A DNA stretch of 64,000 nt from Chionis minor (Eukaryota; Chordata; Aves; Charadriiformes; Chionididae). The position numbers and the translations under genes were made by a program. Under the pieces are notes generated by a model. It was not told the DNA's origin, searched no databases, and worked only from the letters and a program-made list of their open reading frames with translations. Shown piece after piece: positions 50,201 to 57,100 of the stretch (its first letter is position 1; every line of letters starts with the position of its first letter). The stretch covers positions 257,655 to 321,654 of the forward strand of contig VZSF01005563.1 in NCBI GenBank assembly GCA_013398295.1, written 5' to 3'.

Positions 50201-50601
50201 AAAAAAAGAGACCATGTGTAATGCTTGATGTCTTACTGAAACCTCTCTGCTGCTGAAAAGGGAATGATTTTATATTCTTAATCTGTGCCTGTAAGCTACG
50301 TCTTTGAATTGCATCATGTTTCGTTTGAAATCAAGGTCTTAAATGTACAGTAATTCCCCTCACTGTTAAATCATTGAGGAGGGGATACTGCATTGCACTA
50401 CTTGATTACTATGAGAGGAAAAAAAAAAAAGCTAATCCTAAAAGCTGTGGCTTGTATTTCTGATGAGTTTGTGGCATTAAGTACAAGGCTAATGTATAGC
50501 CACTGAGAAAGGCCTGTTAGAACTGAGCACGCTTCTCTGTCTTCTAAAGGCCTTCAGTAACTTTGTTCTTTTCTTTTTCCTCTTGGACTGCAGGTTCCTG
50601 A
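23099..50601 (+). CDS. FNBP1L: FNBP1L (TOCA-1), F-BAR/HR1/SH3 adaptor; coding exons 2-17, exon 1 outside window
   Basis: FNBP1L binds curved PI(4,5)P2 membranes through its F-BAR domain, binds GTP-CDC42 through HR1, and recruits N-WASP/WIP and dynamin through SH3, driving actin assembly in endocytosis, filopodia and autophagy (family knowledge). The exons found join in phase without a stop. Adding the eight residues expected from exon 1, the read-through form has 609 residues and the form spliced to exon 17 has 605, the length I recall for human FNBP1L. Approximate layout: F-BAR 1-263 (exons 1-8), linker 263-388 (exons 9-11, two optional), HR1 389-485 (exons 12-14, MGD at 441-443), acidic stretch then SH3 about 541-600 (exons 15-16, key Trp 576). 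Residues match FNBP1L rather than the paralogues FNBP1 or TRIP10. The neighbour BCAR3 supports orthology. The start codon and promoter are not in the window. Confidence 0.96.
23215..31225 (+). other. FNBP1L: FNBP1L intron 2
   Basis: This 8-kb intron has no recognised gene or large repeat. It contains a short TG run (23,588-23,603), a GGGGT7 motif (26,718-26,728) and a poly-A run near 30,087. The longest open frame is a 126-codon antisense one at 24,885-25,265 with no recognisable domain. Confidence 0.85.
31226..31279 (+). CDS. FNBP1L: FNBP1L exon 3 (F-BAR)
   Basis: A 54-bp exon between CTTAATAG and GTAAAA. It completes Arg47 and encodes [17 protein letters not shown] plus two bases of Arg65. 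This basic patch is part of the lipid-binding surface of the F-BAR module by family knowledge. Confidence 0.96.
31280..32785 (+). other. FNBP1L: FNBP1L intron 3
   Basis: No gene seen. It contains a GGGGT6 motif (31,625-31,634) and a polypyrimidine block of about 75 bp (32,172-32,245). Confidence 0.8.
32786..32933 (+). CDS. FNBP1L: FNBP1L exon 4 (F-BAR)
   Basis: Acceptor TTTTTGTCAG and donor GTAATT. It encodes residues 65-114, including [20 protein letters not shown], then [12 protein letters not shown] and ending in KTERKM. It carries the conserved core helix of the F-BAR dimer and ends in phase 0. Confidence 0.97.
32934..33331 (+). other. FNBP1L: FNBP1L intron 4
   Basis: A 398-bp AT-rich intron with a poly-A run near 33,289 and no other feature seen. 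Confidence 0.85.
33332..33394 (+). CDS. FNBP1L: FNBP1L exon 5 (F-BAR)
   Basis: A 63-bp phase-0 exon encoding 21 residues, [14 protein letters not shown] then CWKQMDN (115-135). Acceptor GTTTTTAG, donor GTGAGT. A GGGG run sits eight bases beyond the exon/intron border. Confidence 0.97.
33395..35358 (+). other. FNBP1L: FNBP1L intron 5
   Basis: The intron contains the antisense CR1 copy 3 (34,210-34,870). The rest is AT-rich with no other recognised feature. Confidence 0.9.
34210..34870 (-). mobile_element. CR1 LINE fragment, antisense to FNBP1L (copy 3)
   Basis: On the - strand this 5'-truncated CR1 encodes two broken pieces of ORF2: one with [20 protein letters not shown] and [17 protein letters not shown], the other with [32 protein letters not shown] and [18 protein letters not shown]. 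The two pieces are in different frames. The 3' end carries two mutated octamers, reading CACGGAAC and CACGGAAT on the + strand (34,210-34,225). It closely resembles copy 1 but points the other way. Confidence 0.95.
35359..35463 (+). CDS. FNBP1L: FNBP1L exon 6 (F-BAR)
   Basis: A 105-bp phase-0 exon encoding residues 136-170: [20 protein letters not shown], then [15 protein letters not shown]. This is a charged coiled-coil helix of the F-BAR module. Acceptor TTTTGTAG, donor GTAAGA. Confidence 0.97.
35464..35984 (+). other. FNBP1L: FNBP1L intron 6
   Basis: A 521-bp intron with an A-run near 35,562. Nothing else is seen in it. Confidence 0.85.
35985..36113 (+). CDS. FNBP1L: FNBP1L exon 7 (F-BAR)
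   Basis: A 129-bp phase-0 exon encoding residues 171-213: [20 protein letters not shown] through [20 protein letters not shown]. Acceptor CTACTAG, donor GTAAAA. Confidence 0.97.
36114..38209 (+). other. FNBP1L: FNBP1L intron 7
   Basis: A 2.1-kb intron with a GGGGGT5 motif at 36,711-36,720 and no recognised gene or transposon. Confidence 0.85.
38210..38356 (+). CDS. FNBP1L: FNBP1L exon 8 (end of F-BAR)
   Basis: A 147-bp phase-0 exon encoding residues 214-262: [20 protein letters not shown], then [18 protein letters not shown] and [10 protein letters not shown]. Acceptor CTTGCAG, donor GTAAGT. It closes the F-BAR domain. Confidence 0.97.
38357..39168 (+). other. FNBP1L: FNBP1L intron 8
   Basis: An 812-bp intron. 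A 119-codon open frame at 38,454-38,813 lacks any recognisable domain and is probably chance. Nothing else is seen. Confidence 0.8.
39169..39372 (+). CDS. FNBP1L: FNBP1L exon 9 (F-BAR extension / linker)
   Basis: A 204-bp phase-0 exon encoding residues 263-330, from [20 protein letters not shown] through [18 protein letters not shown] to [10 protein letters not shown]. Donor GTAACA. Retaining the following intron would add 20 residues and then a stop at 39,448-39,450, truncating the protein before HR1. Confidence 0.96.
39373..41700 (+). other. FNBP1L: FNBP1L intron 9
   Basis: A 2.3-kb intron with no recognised gene or transposon. It ends in a good polypyrimidine tract (TTGCTTTCTTTATTTCC) before CATTAG. 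Confidence 0.85.
41701..41859 (+). CDS. FNBP1L: FNBP1L exon 10, probable cassette exon (53 codons)
   Basis: A 159-bp exon with both borders in phase 0, encoding residues 331-383: [20 protein letters not shown], then [18 protein letters not shown] and ending in SLKRG. It is a Ser/Thr/Pro-rich linker between F-BAR and HR1. The corresponding human segment is absent from some isoforms, and the symmetric phase allows skipping here too. Donor GTAAGT. Confidence 0.95.
41860..44949 (+). other. FNBP1L: FNBP1L intron 10
   Basis: A 3.1-kb intron between the two optional exons. It holds a more GC-rich patch at about 43,615-43,805 in AT-rich surroundings. Close to the microexon there is a TGCATG at 44,901-44,906, and TTTCTTTCTGTTTT about 20 bases before the acceptor. 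No gene was recognised. Confidence 0.85.
44901..44906 (+). promoter_or_regulatory. Candidate RBFOX site (TGCATG) upstream of microexon
   Basis: An exact UGCAUG in the transcript, ending 43 bases before the 15-bp exon. RBFOX proteins bind this word; upstream sites usually favour skipping. A single hexamer can occur by chance, so only its position is notable. Confidence 0.4.
44950..44964 (+). CDS. FNBP1L: FNBP1L exon 11, 15-bp microexon (WSVKM)
   Basis: TGG TCG GTG AAG ATG lies between acceptor CTGTGCAG and donor GTAAGC, in phase 0 on both sides. It encodes WSVKM, exactly the residues between SLKRG and GPALEDF in the long human protein as I recall it. It is far too short for ordinary gene prediction. 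Skipping it, alone or with exon 10, keeps the frame. Confidence 0.93.
44965..46900 (+). other. FNBP1L: FNBP1L intron 11
   Basis: A 1.9-kb intron. Just past the microexon are three TGCTG or TGCTA words (44,970-45,002). It also holds a candidate cryptic exon (45,441-45,515), a G-quadruplex motif (46,187-46,211), an A-run near 46,241 and a second TGCATG at 46,408-46,413. Confidence 0.85.
46187..46260 (+). repeat. T/G-rich tract with G-quadruplex motif
   Basis: Four G runs of 3, 4, 3 and 5 are separated by T loops of 2, 5 and 3 on the sense strand (46,187-46,211). Poly-T, GTTTGTTGTTT and then a run of about 12 A follow. It lies in FNBP1L intron 11. Confidence 0.8.
46901..47010 (+). CDS. FNBP1L: FNBP1L exon 12 (HR1 start)
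   Basis: Encodes residues 389-424, [20 protein letters not shown] followed by [16 protein letters not shown], plus two bases of Lys425. This is the first helix of the CDC42-binding HR1 domain. Acceptor GCTTACAG, donor GTGAGT. Confidence 0.97.
47011..47623 (+). other. FNBP1L: FNBP1L intron 12
   Basis: A 613-bp intron with a slightly GC-richer middle (47,360-47,510). No gene or known repeat seen. Confidence 0.8.
47624..47756 (+). CDS. FNBP1L: FNBP1L exon 13 (HR1, MGD motif)
   Basis: Completes Lys425 and encodes residues 426-469: [20 protein letters not shown], then [15 protein letters not shown] and ending in HKNE. MGD at 441-443 is the inter-helix motif known to contact CDC42 in TOCA proteins. 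The donor is GTTGGA, weaker than those of most other exons here. Confidence 0.95.
47757..48207 (+). other. FNBP1L: FNBP1L intron 13
   Basis: A 451-bp intron ending in a run of about 17 T before CTTCCAAG. Nothing else seen. Confidence 0.85.
48208..48302 (+). CDS. FNBP1L: FNBP1L exon 14 (end of HR1, linker)
   Basis: Encodes residues 470-500, [20 protein letters not shown] then [11 protein letters not shown], plus two bases of Ser501. The donor GTCACT is poor. A better-looking GGTAAAG lies inside the exon at 48,229 but would shift the frame, so the border follows homology and phase. KVAARS replaces the human KTGGRG. Confidence 0.9.
48303..48799 (+). other. FNBP1L: FNBP1L intron 14
   Basis: A 497-bp intron. 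An antisense 117-codon frame across 48,513-48,866 overlaps exon 15 and has no recognisable domain. Nothing else seen. Confidence 0.85.
48800..48948 (+). CDS. FNBP1L: FNBP1L exon 15 (acidic linker, SH3 start)
   Basis: Completes Ser501 and encodes residues 502-550: [20 protein letters not shown], then the acidic [15 protein letters not shown] and HCKAIYPFD, which opens the SH3 domain (AIYPF replaces the usual ALYDF). Acceptor GTTACAG, donor GTAAGG. Confidence 0.97.
48949..49351 (+). other. FNBP1L: FNBP1L intron 15
   Basis: A 403-bp intron splitting the SH3 domain. No other feature seen. It ends in TTTTTCCCAG. Confidence 0.85.
49352..49530 (+). CDS. FNBP1L: FNBP1L exon 16 (SH3; read-through C-terminus)
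   Basis: Completes Gly551 and encodes [20 protein letters not shown], then [20 protein letters not shown] and [13 protein letters not shown]. Trp576 and the YVPTSYI segment form the SH3 ligand groove that binds proline-rich partners. Read straight on, the exon adds AVTYI and stops at TAA 49,528-49,530. Alternatively the donor AAAG/GTGCAG after 49,510 splices to 50,594, giving KGS and stop. Both ends look possible; the second matches the usual mammalian C-terminus as I recall it. Confidence 0.95.
50594..50601 (+). CDS. FNBP1L: FNBP1L exon 17, alternative terminal coding segment (…KGS stop)
   Basis: After a long polypyrimidine tract (GTTCTTTTCTTTTTCCTC) and GGACTGCAG, the exon begins GT TCC TGA. 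Joined to the G left at 49,510 this reads Gly-Ser-stop, giving a 605-residue protein ending NSKGS. Phase, acceptor strength and resulting length all agree. The donor used, GTGCAG, is weak, so use of this exon may be regulated. Confidence 0.8.
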
Positions 50602-50655
50602 AGCGGGTTTCTGAGAAAATGGGCGAGATCTTGAAGGAGGTTACATGCAGCTGCT

Positions 50656-50676
50656 GGGGGGGTGGGTGGGGGGGGG
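50656..50676 (+). promoter_or_regulatory. FNBP1L: Strong RNA G-quadruplex motif in FNBP1L 3'UTR
   Basis: Seven G, T, three G, T and nine G give four or more G-triplets with one-base loops on the sense strand, the most stable class of quadruplex. It begins 55 bases after the exon-17 stop codon. Its effect on this mRNA is unknown. Confidence 0.7.
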
Positions 50677-51825
50677 TACTAGACTGGGAGGCCCAAGGGG
50701 AAAAGCTAGTTGCATGAATGCATGCAGACATACATTTAGTCACTAACATCTTAGCATCTCCATACATAGGTAAGGATGTATTACAAATTCTTTCCATTTG
50801 TGCAGGAAAATAGAGTTCCATTACCAGAGTAAAAAGGCTACTGCTCCTAAATTGCTTTATTTTCATTGTCCTAGGTTGTCCCAGATGCACAAACTATAGT
50901 TTAGCTTGTGCTGTGTTTTGGTTATCTCAATTACGCTCTTCTCCAACTCATTTTAATTGGCAGTCATTTAGAACCATATGTCAGTTATCAGTCTGCCTGT
51001 GCCACCTCCATGCTCGCCCTTAACCTCCTCCTGCATGCCTAGGACAGTTGGGCATGTCTGCGTAACACTTTGCCATCATTGCTTGTCTTATTTTGTAACA
51101 AATCATTTTGTTTAAATATCTTCAGCACTAGAGTTTCATCCCAGTATCCATGTATGCTGCTATAACAATACCACTGCAACCATCATTACATTCCAGTTTT
51201 TGGCATAACTGATAAGAGGCCGTAATATATTTGTGTTGATTTGGGGAAATAACACATCTCAGCTCTAGCCTACAATGCAATCAAGAGAAATTCCGAGAAC
51301 TGTGGTCCATCTTCAGCACTTCAGTAACCTGCTGTGAGCACTGAAAACCTGGAACACCACCAGAGGGATTCACCACTGCAAGCTAACGACTGTTTCGGAA
51401 GTCAACCACTTGCCATTCAAATGCTGCCTTAAACTCGAGTGCCTAAATCTGTTGTTTGCCAACACTACCACGTACAGTATCCCACAAAGGGCTTTGTGTC
51501 TCAGCTCTTTCCGTAGTGCTGCAGCTGCTGAGGTAGCCACGGTAGGTGTTTTCTAGAGCTCTACTTGACTGGATACATGGTGCATCATGAATTTTATACA
51601 TTGAAACGTGTATCTTTTCATTTGACTTTTAATATTTTTTAAAATATTTTTATGGAAACTGTCTTTTAGTTTTTGACTATGAAGTTCCAATTTTAATTAC
51701 CACAGTGCTAGTCCATTTCCAGGTGATGCTTCATTGTATGGACCAGTTGAAATTTGAGTGATACTTCGTAATGATCTATGTGCACTTTTACTTGTAAACA
51801 ATTGAAATTTGGATATGTTTATACG

Positions 51826-51833
51826 TGTAAATA
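51826..51833 (+). promoter_or_regulatory. Candidate Pumilio response element
   Basis: TGTAAATA matches the PUM1/2 consensus UGUANAUA in the sense strand of the FNBP1L 3'UTR. A single site, so support is modest. Confidence 0.4.
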
Positions 51834-52314
51834 TAGTCGTCTGCAGTGCCCCTATTGCTTATGTTGTCTTGCCTCCCATTTGTGGTTCTATTAAATACAT
51901 TATATCTGATTTATTAGGGTGATAAGAATTAGACTAGAGATGTTGGGGGGAGGGATACTTGTATCAAAGCAAACTTGTCAACCCAGCCACCTGCTGTTTG
52001 GGGAAATGTCATAATAATCAAAACATCCTGTTTTTCTGGGGTCTGAAGCAATATTTGGATGCAGCAGTGCTGGATTCTTTTTAATTTCAGTGTTATTAGG
52101 AACTGTACTACCAGTAAAACTGAATTTGAGTGACTTGTGTAGAGGTTTATTCCTTTTGTTATGTATACCACTATTACACAGCTTGACCTAGTGTATTATG
52201 GGGGCTATTAAACTCTAAAGTTTAGATTTTTGGAGCTTGTATACAGGGTTATTTATATAATAATGTGACATTACTCAATACTGACAAAACTACTTAGGTA
52301 GTTTTTATGGTTTT

Positions 52315-52376
52315 GGGGGGGTTTGTTGGGTTTTGGGGGTTTTTTTGTTTGTTTTTTTGGTTTTTGGTTTTTTTTA
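52315..52376 (+). repeat. T/G-rich tract with G-quadruplex potential in 3'UTR
   Basis: G runs of 7, 3 and 5 separated by TTTGTT and TTTT are followed by GTTTGTTTTTTTGG-like sequence. If the G7 run supplies two tracts, this satisfies the four-tract motif. It lies on the sense strand of FNBP1L. Confidence 0.7.
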
Positions 52377-52805
52377 AATCCTAGTGCTTTTTTTATTTTA
52401 AAGTTAGAGAAAAGGAGGAAATGTGATCTGTGTATTGTCTGCTAAAGGGCCTGTGGTTTGCCTGGCTAACAGCCTTGCAGGTCAGTAATAACACTTCCTG
52501 GTGAGGACTAAATGTTCTTTTCACGCTACTGTTTGTTTTTCTAAAACCAGGATTTGCTTCCTTTGGAGGCAGGTTGCTTTCATGAGGGATAGTGCAACTT
52601 GTATGGGGGTTATTAAGCATAGGAAAAAAACATTTGTACTTGCACAGCTAGTTATAAATCACTTATTCTAAAATTCTGAATGTGACTTGTCTTAAAGAAT
52701 CTTACATTTTCCAGTAATTTTTAATCTTTTTGTGCACATGTTGATTTCCTAAATGTTAAATGCTTTGTTTAAAAATAGTGTTCTCTGTTGAGAATATTTT
52801 CATGG

Positions 52806-52811
52806 AATAAA
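52806..52811 (+). terminator. FNBP1L: Probable FNBP1L poly(A) signal (AATAAA)
   Basis: AATAAA is followed within 50 bases by T-rich sequence (CTTTTCATGG, then CTTGTTTTCTGTT). It is the last sense-strand signal before the antisense BCAR3 end, so a cleavage site near 52,830 is likely. ATTAAA at 51,890 is an upstream alternative. Confidence 0.6.
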
Positions 52812-52830
52812 AAAATCTTTTCATGGTCTA

Positions 52831-53560
52831 AGTAACTAGCTTTCCCACTTGTTTTCTGTTAAGATTGACAGGGATGCTTTCAGCATGAGGTCCGTAACCC
52901 CTTGTTACGGTGGTGGGACCTCTGCTGTGATTGTAGATGGGGGGAACAGATAATACCATTTTGGCGTTGGTTTTGTCATTGGCCTACTCAAATACTTTCA
53001 AATCCTCTACGTAACATCTCACTCCAGAAATAGGCTTACTGTCAATACACATGCAGCTCTAACCGTGGTTCTTGCTTAAATATTTATACAGCTTCTGAGG
53101 AGAATGCTTGTACACCAGCACTGTATGTGACAAAGTGGAATTTGCTGCTAAAGCACTCTATATAATCACCAGGCACGCTGATTTCCTAGGGAAAGCGCTA
53201 ACAGCTTATGCTTCGCCTTCATCCAACAACAAAAAACCCCCACTACTTACCAAAGTGATTCACCTCAGTAAATGAAGCAAGTTTAATATATACATACACC
53301 CACTTTTACTCATATCTGAAAGCATTTTAATTATCTGGATTGTTTGTTCTTGCCATTTCATCATTCATTGCTGGCAGCATCGCTGGTGTGCAGGCTCCGG
53401 CAACAGCCAAAGTACTACAGATGCCATCTTAAAAAACCCAGAAGTTGTCCCAACACATACACAACTGACTTTCTACTTCCGTAGGTGCAGTGAGAGTTGA
53501 GCCTTCTGTTGTGGTTACAGAAAAAGGATCATTTCTGCAACCGGCAGTATTTCTGCGATA
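52831..53560. other. Convergent intergenic gap between FNBP1L and BCAR3
   Basis: About 0.7 kb separates the probable 3' ends. It holds TTTAAT at 53,282 and 53,326 (ATTAAA on the - strand), so BCAR3 may extend into it. No gene or transposon seen. Confidence 0.55.
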
Positions 53561-54010
53561 TGCAAGTTATTTTGCATAAAGATACACTTTAATTCACAAT
53601 TCTATGTACAGTGTTTTATATTCATTAAAGGAATATTATACAACCAATTTTTTGCAATAGTCACATACTTAATCTATCATTTTATTTACACTATTTGCTT
53701 CATTGTAATACTAAGATGCCAGTGCCTTTATTCCTAGGCATTACCAAAACATTGCAACTCTGAAGAAATAGAGAAAGCTCTAAGACTATCTTACAGGAAT
53801 AAGCTAACTGTTTAAAGGCATCGTTAAAGGACTTGGTGACACAGTAAATAAATAATTTCTTTAGAAATCAGTAGCTTTAAAACAAGTGTGCATTGTGCAG
53901 CTAAAAGTTCTAAACATCTTGTGAAATGCAAGAAGTTTGTGCAGTTTCAAATTGCCAAAAGAAAGCTAAGGTTATTTCAAGTATATAATTTAAATAGTGT
54001 TTACAGAGTC
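53560..54010 (-). other. BCAR3: BCAR3 3'UTR (extent approximate)
   Basis: Follows the stop at 54,011-54,013. On the - strand AATAAA occurs at 53,732-53,727 and 53,686-53,681, and ATTAAA at 53,593-53,588, so several cleavage sites are possible and the 3' border is uncertain. The UTR would be about 0.3-0.5 kb. A longer UTR using ATTAAA signals near 53.3 kb cannot be excluded. Confidence 0.55.
53681..53686 (-). terminator. BCAR3: Candidate BCAR3 poly(A) signal
   Basis: TTTATT on the + strand reads AATAAA in BCAR3 sense, about 330 bases after the stop codon. Another AATAAA lies at 53,727-53,732 and an ATTAAA at 53,588-53,593. Confidence 0.4.
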
Positions 54011-54198
54011 TTATATACTTAAGTGTTCCACCTGCTTCACTGGAGGAGGTTCCAGTTTTCGGGAAAGTGCAGTTAAAATCTGGCTGAATTTCTCGTATCT
54101 TTCATTTTGATTAACTTGGGCTCCTTTGCTGCCCCAGAGCAATCTCATCTGAAATTCTGTCTTGAAGATTTCACTCATCTCTTCATCTGGCTGGAAAC
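54011..54198 (-). CDS. BCAR3: BCAR3 terminal coding exon
   Basis: Completes a split Gly and encodes FQPDEEMSEIFKTEFQMRLL, WGSKGAQVNQNERYEKFSQI and LTALSRKLEPPPVKQ, ending VEHLSI and TAA. It forms the last helices of the Cas-binding fold. The mammalian protein ends KQAEL, so the final residues differ and are slightly longer. Acceptor TTACTAG. Confidence 0.96.
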
Positions 54199-57100
54199 CT
54201 AGTAAGTAAAAAGAATGCCACAGTATCACCGTCAGGCAAGTTTTTTATTCAGAAGAAGTAGCTTTTAAATTGTATTGCCTCCGAATAAGATACGCTGTGG
54301 AGTGCTGGGTTCCTTTTGCACACTGATTTTAGTGCAACCTAGTAAAACAGCAAAAGTCCTTCCCATCTGTGACATTCTAGTAGCTCACAAATGGCTCTCG
54401 AGACACCAGGACAGGCTATTCTTTGCTCATTTCTAATTGTCTAGAATTGTCAGCGTAGCCTGACCTTAAATACAATTACTGATGTAGACATGCTGCCTGC
54501 AGAAATACTTACACTTCTCTCTGCTCCCTTTTGCACTGCAAGTTTAAAATACAAAGTCAAATTATTAACGTTGCTGCTTTCTGTCTGCAAGCGGTCAAGA
54601 TCTCAGCGCTGCATCTTGCCCTGCTGTGAAGAATTTTACTATGATGAGTAGCGTTTTATTTGCAAAAATGAGAGTATGAATTTTAAATTGTACAGAAGAC
54701 AGGAAGTTATCCTTGGGACTTACTGTACATTCTATTCAGTTGCTAGAAGAGTCAGCATATTAAGTCATGAGAACTTTTGAGTATGTTTAGCAAAACTATG
54801 CTGTATTGCTTACTGGACAACTATAGCGATGAATAATTTAGTGTCCGCTTTTAGACAATATTGATGTTGTCCTCAGACTGCATTTCCTGCAGGACATCTG
54901 CTACTATCTCAGCTCCCATGAAAGAGGAGAAGAATTTCTTGCACTGACTTTTTGGTGGCGCTGAGGTGGAGACCTTATTCTTCAGACATAACCCAGACAT
55001 TCTGTTCACGTGCAGCAGTTTCTCCTACTGGTGCTCCCTACCTTCCAGCAGCCGTTCTGCGGTCAAGCGGTACATTTCTGCATTCTGTGCTATCTGACGA
55101 GCTGTGGCCAAGTGCTTGAGCATTATTTCGCAGCTTTGGTCACTGCTTTCCCACAGGTCCATGCCTTCATGAATGACGCCTTGTCGCTCCATCAGGGTAA
55201 TGAGAGGCATCAACAGCGGCACTGTCACGTTGTTCTGTGGAGCACTGACAGTCTCTGGGATATAGAGAGGAACAGACGAATCATATCATCAGACATTATA
55301 AAACCTGTTAATTGAAGAAGGTAATGTAGCTGCAGTATTCTTTTCAAAGTTGGAAACTACCCTTCGTGTTTTGTCTTTCAAATTAGCACCTTACCTCAGA
55401 GACACCTGTCCTACCAGTTCCCAGTGAACTGATTGAGGGAGAAGGCCAAGAAAAATTAGTGTTGGAAAACTGTATTATTTGCTACAGGAGGAAGGCTCTG
55501 CTGAATTATTGGACAGTGGCACAGAGATTTTAAACACATGTAAAATCTGGGTTAAAATTGGTTAAATTCCAATAAATCCAGTGAGGCTAAAAGGTTTTCC
55601 TTCTCTACCCCTTCTCTTAGAGGAATGTTCAGCAAAACATTATCTCCCCCTTGAACCCCTCTGGAGACCAGAGCTGCAAAGACTGATGCACGAGCACCTG
55701 ACGTGACCAGCGGACTTGGCTGATGAACCCAGTCTTTGTATTTGAGGGTTCATCCTCTGATCCAATAGGCAAAGCAAATAAAAACCAAAATCTGCCAGAA
55801 GTAATTCTCCTCTGAGGAAGAGGGATATTTTTTTCCCTGTCTTTGAGGCAAGACGATGCTGTGTTTCAGCTTCTGCTCCGCGAAGAGGGAGCGTGGGTTT
55901 GGGCAGAATGCCGGAGCCTGCACGGGTAGGTGCACACACTGGTGTTGGGCTGGCAGAGCGTTTCCTCTGTTTCATTGTCTTGGGCTGCATTACACAAGCT
56001 CACACCCATTTTAACATACAACGCACAGCTATCAAACCGGCAGCTGCCTCAACTCAGGCAAGCAGTAGTGGAGAGTTAAAAGGCTAAATGGAAACCAGTG
56101 TGGCTCATACTCACTATTCCACTCATCCTGTCCTTCATGCAAAGCTTTGCTGAACGGCTTCAGCTGTTTTTCATACACAATGGCAGTCTGGGTGTAGCGA
56201 CGTCTCAGAGAGGTCCAGGTTTGTTCCAACCTAGTGACCTGTTCAAACAAAAGAGAGAATAGCCATATTGACCACACAGCAATTCACGGGAGAAGTACAC
56301 TGCTAATGACCAAGTTTCTGTTCTGATGATCTATCTAGTCTTGCAAGAAATTGCATAAATTAAATAAAATAAACCATCAAACAGCTCTACATTTTGGAAC
56401 ATAAAGAGAAACAGATTTTTACCTGTGGCATTTCCAGTGCTTTCATAATGGCAGAAAATGCATACAAATCCCCAAGTGAGTCCTTCAGCTCCACTGCGAC
56501 TTGGATGATCCTGTTTAAAGTTCCCGCTCTGTCTTCTACATTGCCTGTGCAACCCAAGATGTCCACAGCTATTCCTATCGCCATGGTATTGTGCCTGTAA
56601 GGGAAACAAGTTATACTGCAGGTTACAAATTAATACAGTATGCTCTAAAGGTGTTCAGAGAAGACAAGTTCAAAGGCATATTTCTGTATCTTGGTGTGCG
56701 CAGCAAACTTCCTCTTACCACCATCTTTGAATCAAGAGCAGTAATGCCATTATATGGAAAATATACTTTGAATTTGTGTTTTTAATAAATTTAATGCATT
56801 TTCCTAAGATACTGCTGCTATACAAAATTCTGCTCAAGCAATGAATGAACGAACGCTTACTGGGAAGTTGCCCCTTTGTCCTCCGCACTCAAATCCTGGG
56901 ACCTGCGCCCTGAATTTCAGCACCCAAACTACTGAAATCTGGATCACAGAGGCAGAAAAGCTAGCTCAGGGATAGAAGACCCTAATTTTCCCCCCTTAAC
57001 TTGTGCAGAGGTTTTCAGAAAGCTTTGCTGATCATTTTTGACTTTGCTAGATCCTCTAGCCTCTTCCCCAGTTGCAAAAGGCTGCTACCTTCAATCTCTT

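Larger units (their letters stand above)
49531..52830 (+). other. FNBP1L: FNBP1L 3'UTR (and terminal intron 49,511-50,593 when spliced)
   Basis: Non-coding tail. It contains an A-run (50,419-50,430), a strong G-quadruplex motif (50,656-50,676), AT-rich sequence (51,590-51,660), a Pumilio-type TGTAAATA (51,826-51,833) and a T/G tract (52,315-52,376). ATTAAA occurs at 49,688, 49,794 and 51,890, and AATAAA at 52,806. A TTGCACTA at 50,393-50,400, a perfect match to the miR-130/301 seed, lies upstream of the exon 17 acceptor and so only in the unspliced form. An antisense 133-codon frame at 50,489-50,890 overlaps the G-rich block and looks spurious. Confidence 0.75.

Noticed and set aside
50489..50890. 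133-codon antisense frame across the FNBP1L 3'UTR
   Set aside because: It runs through the G/C homopolymer block and has no domain; the sense strand explains the region.
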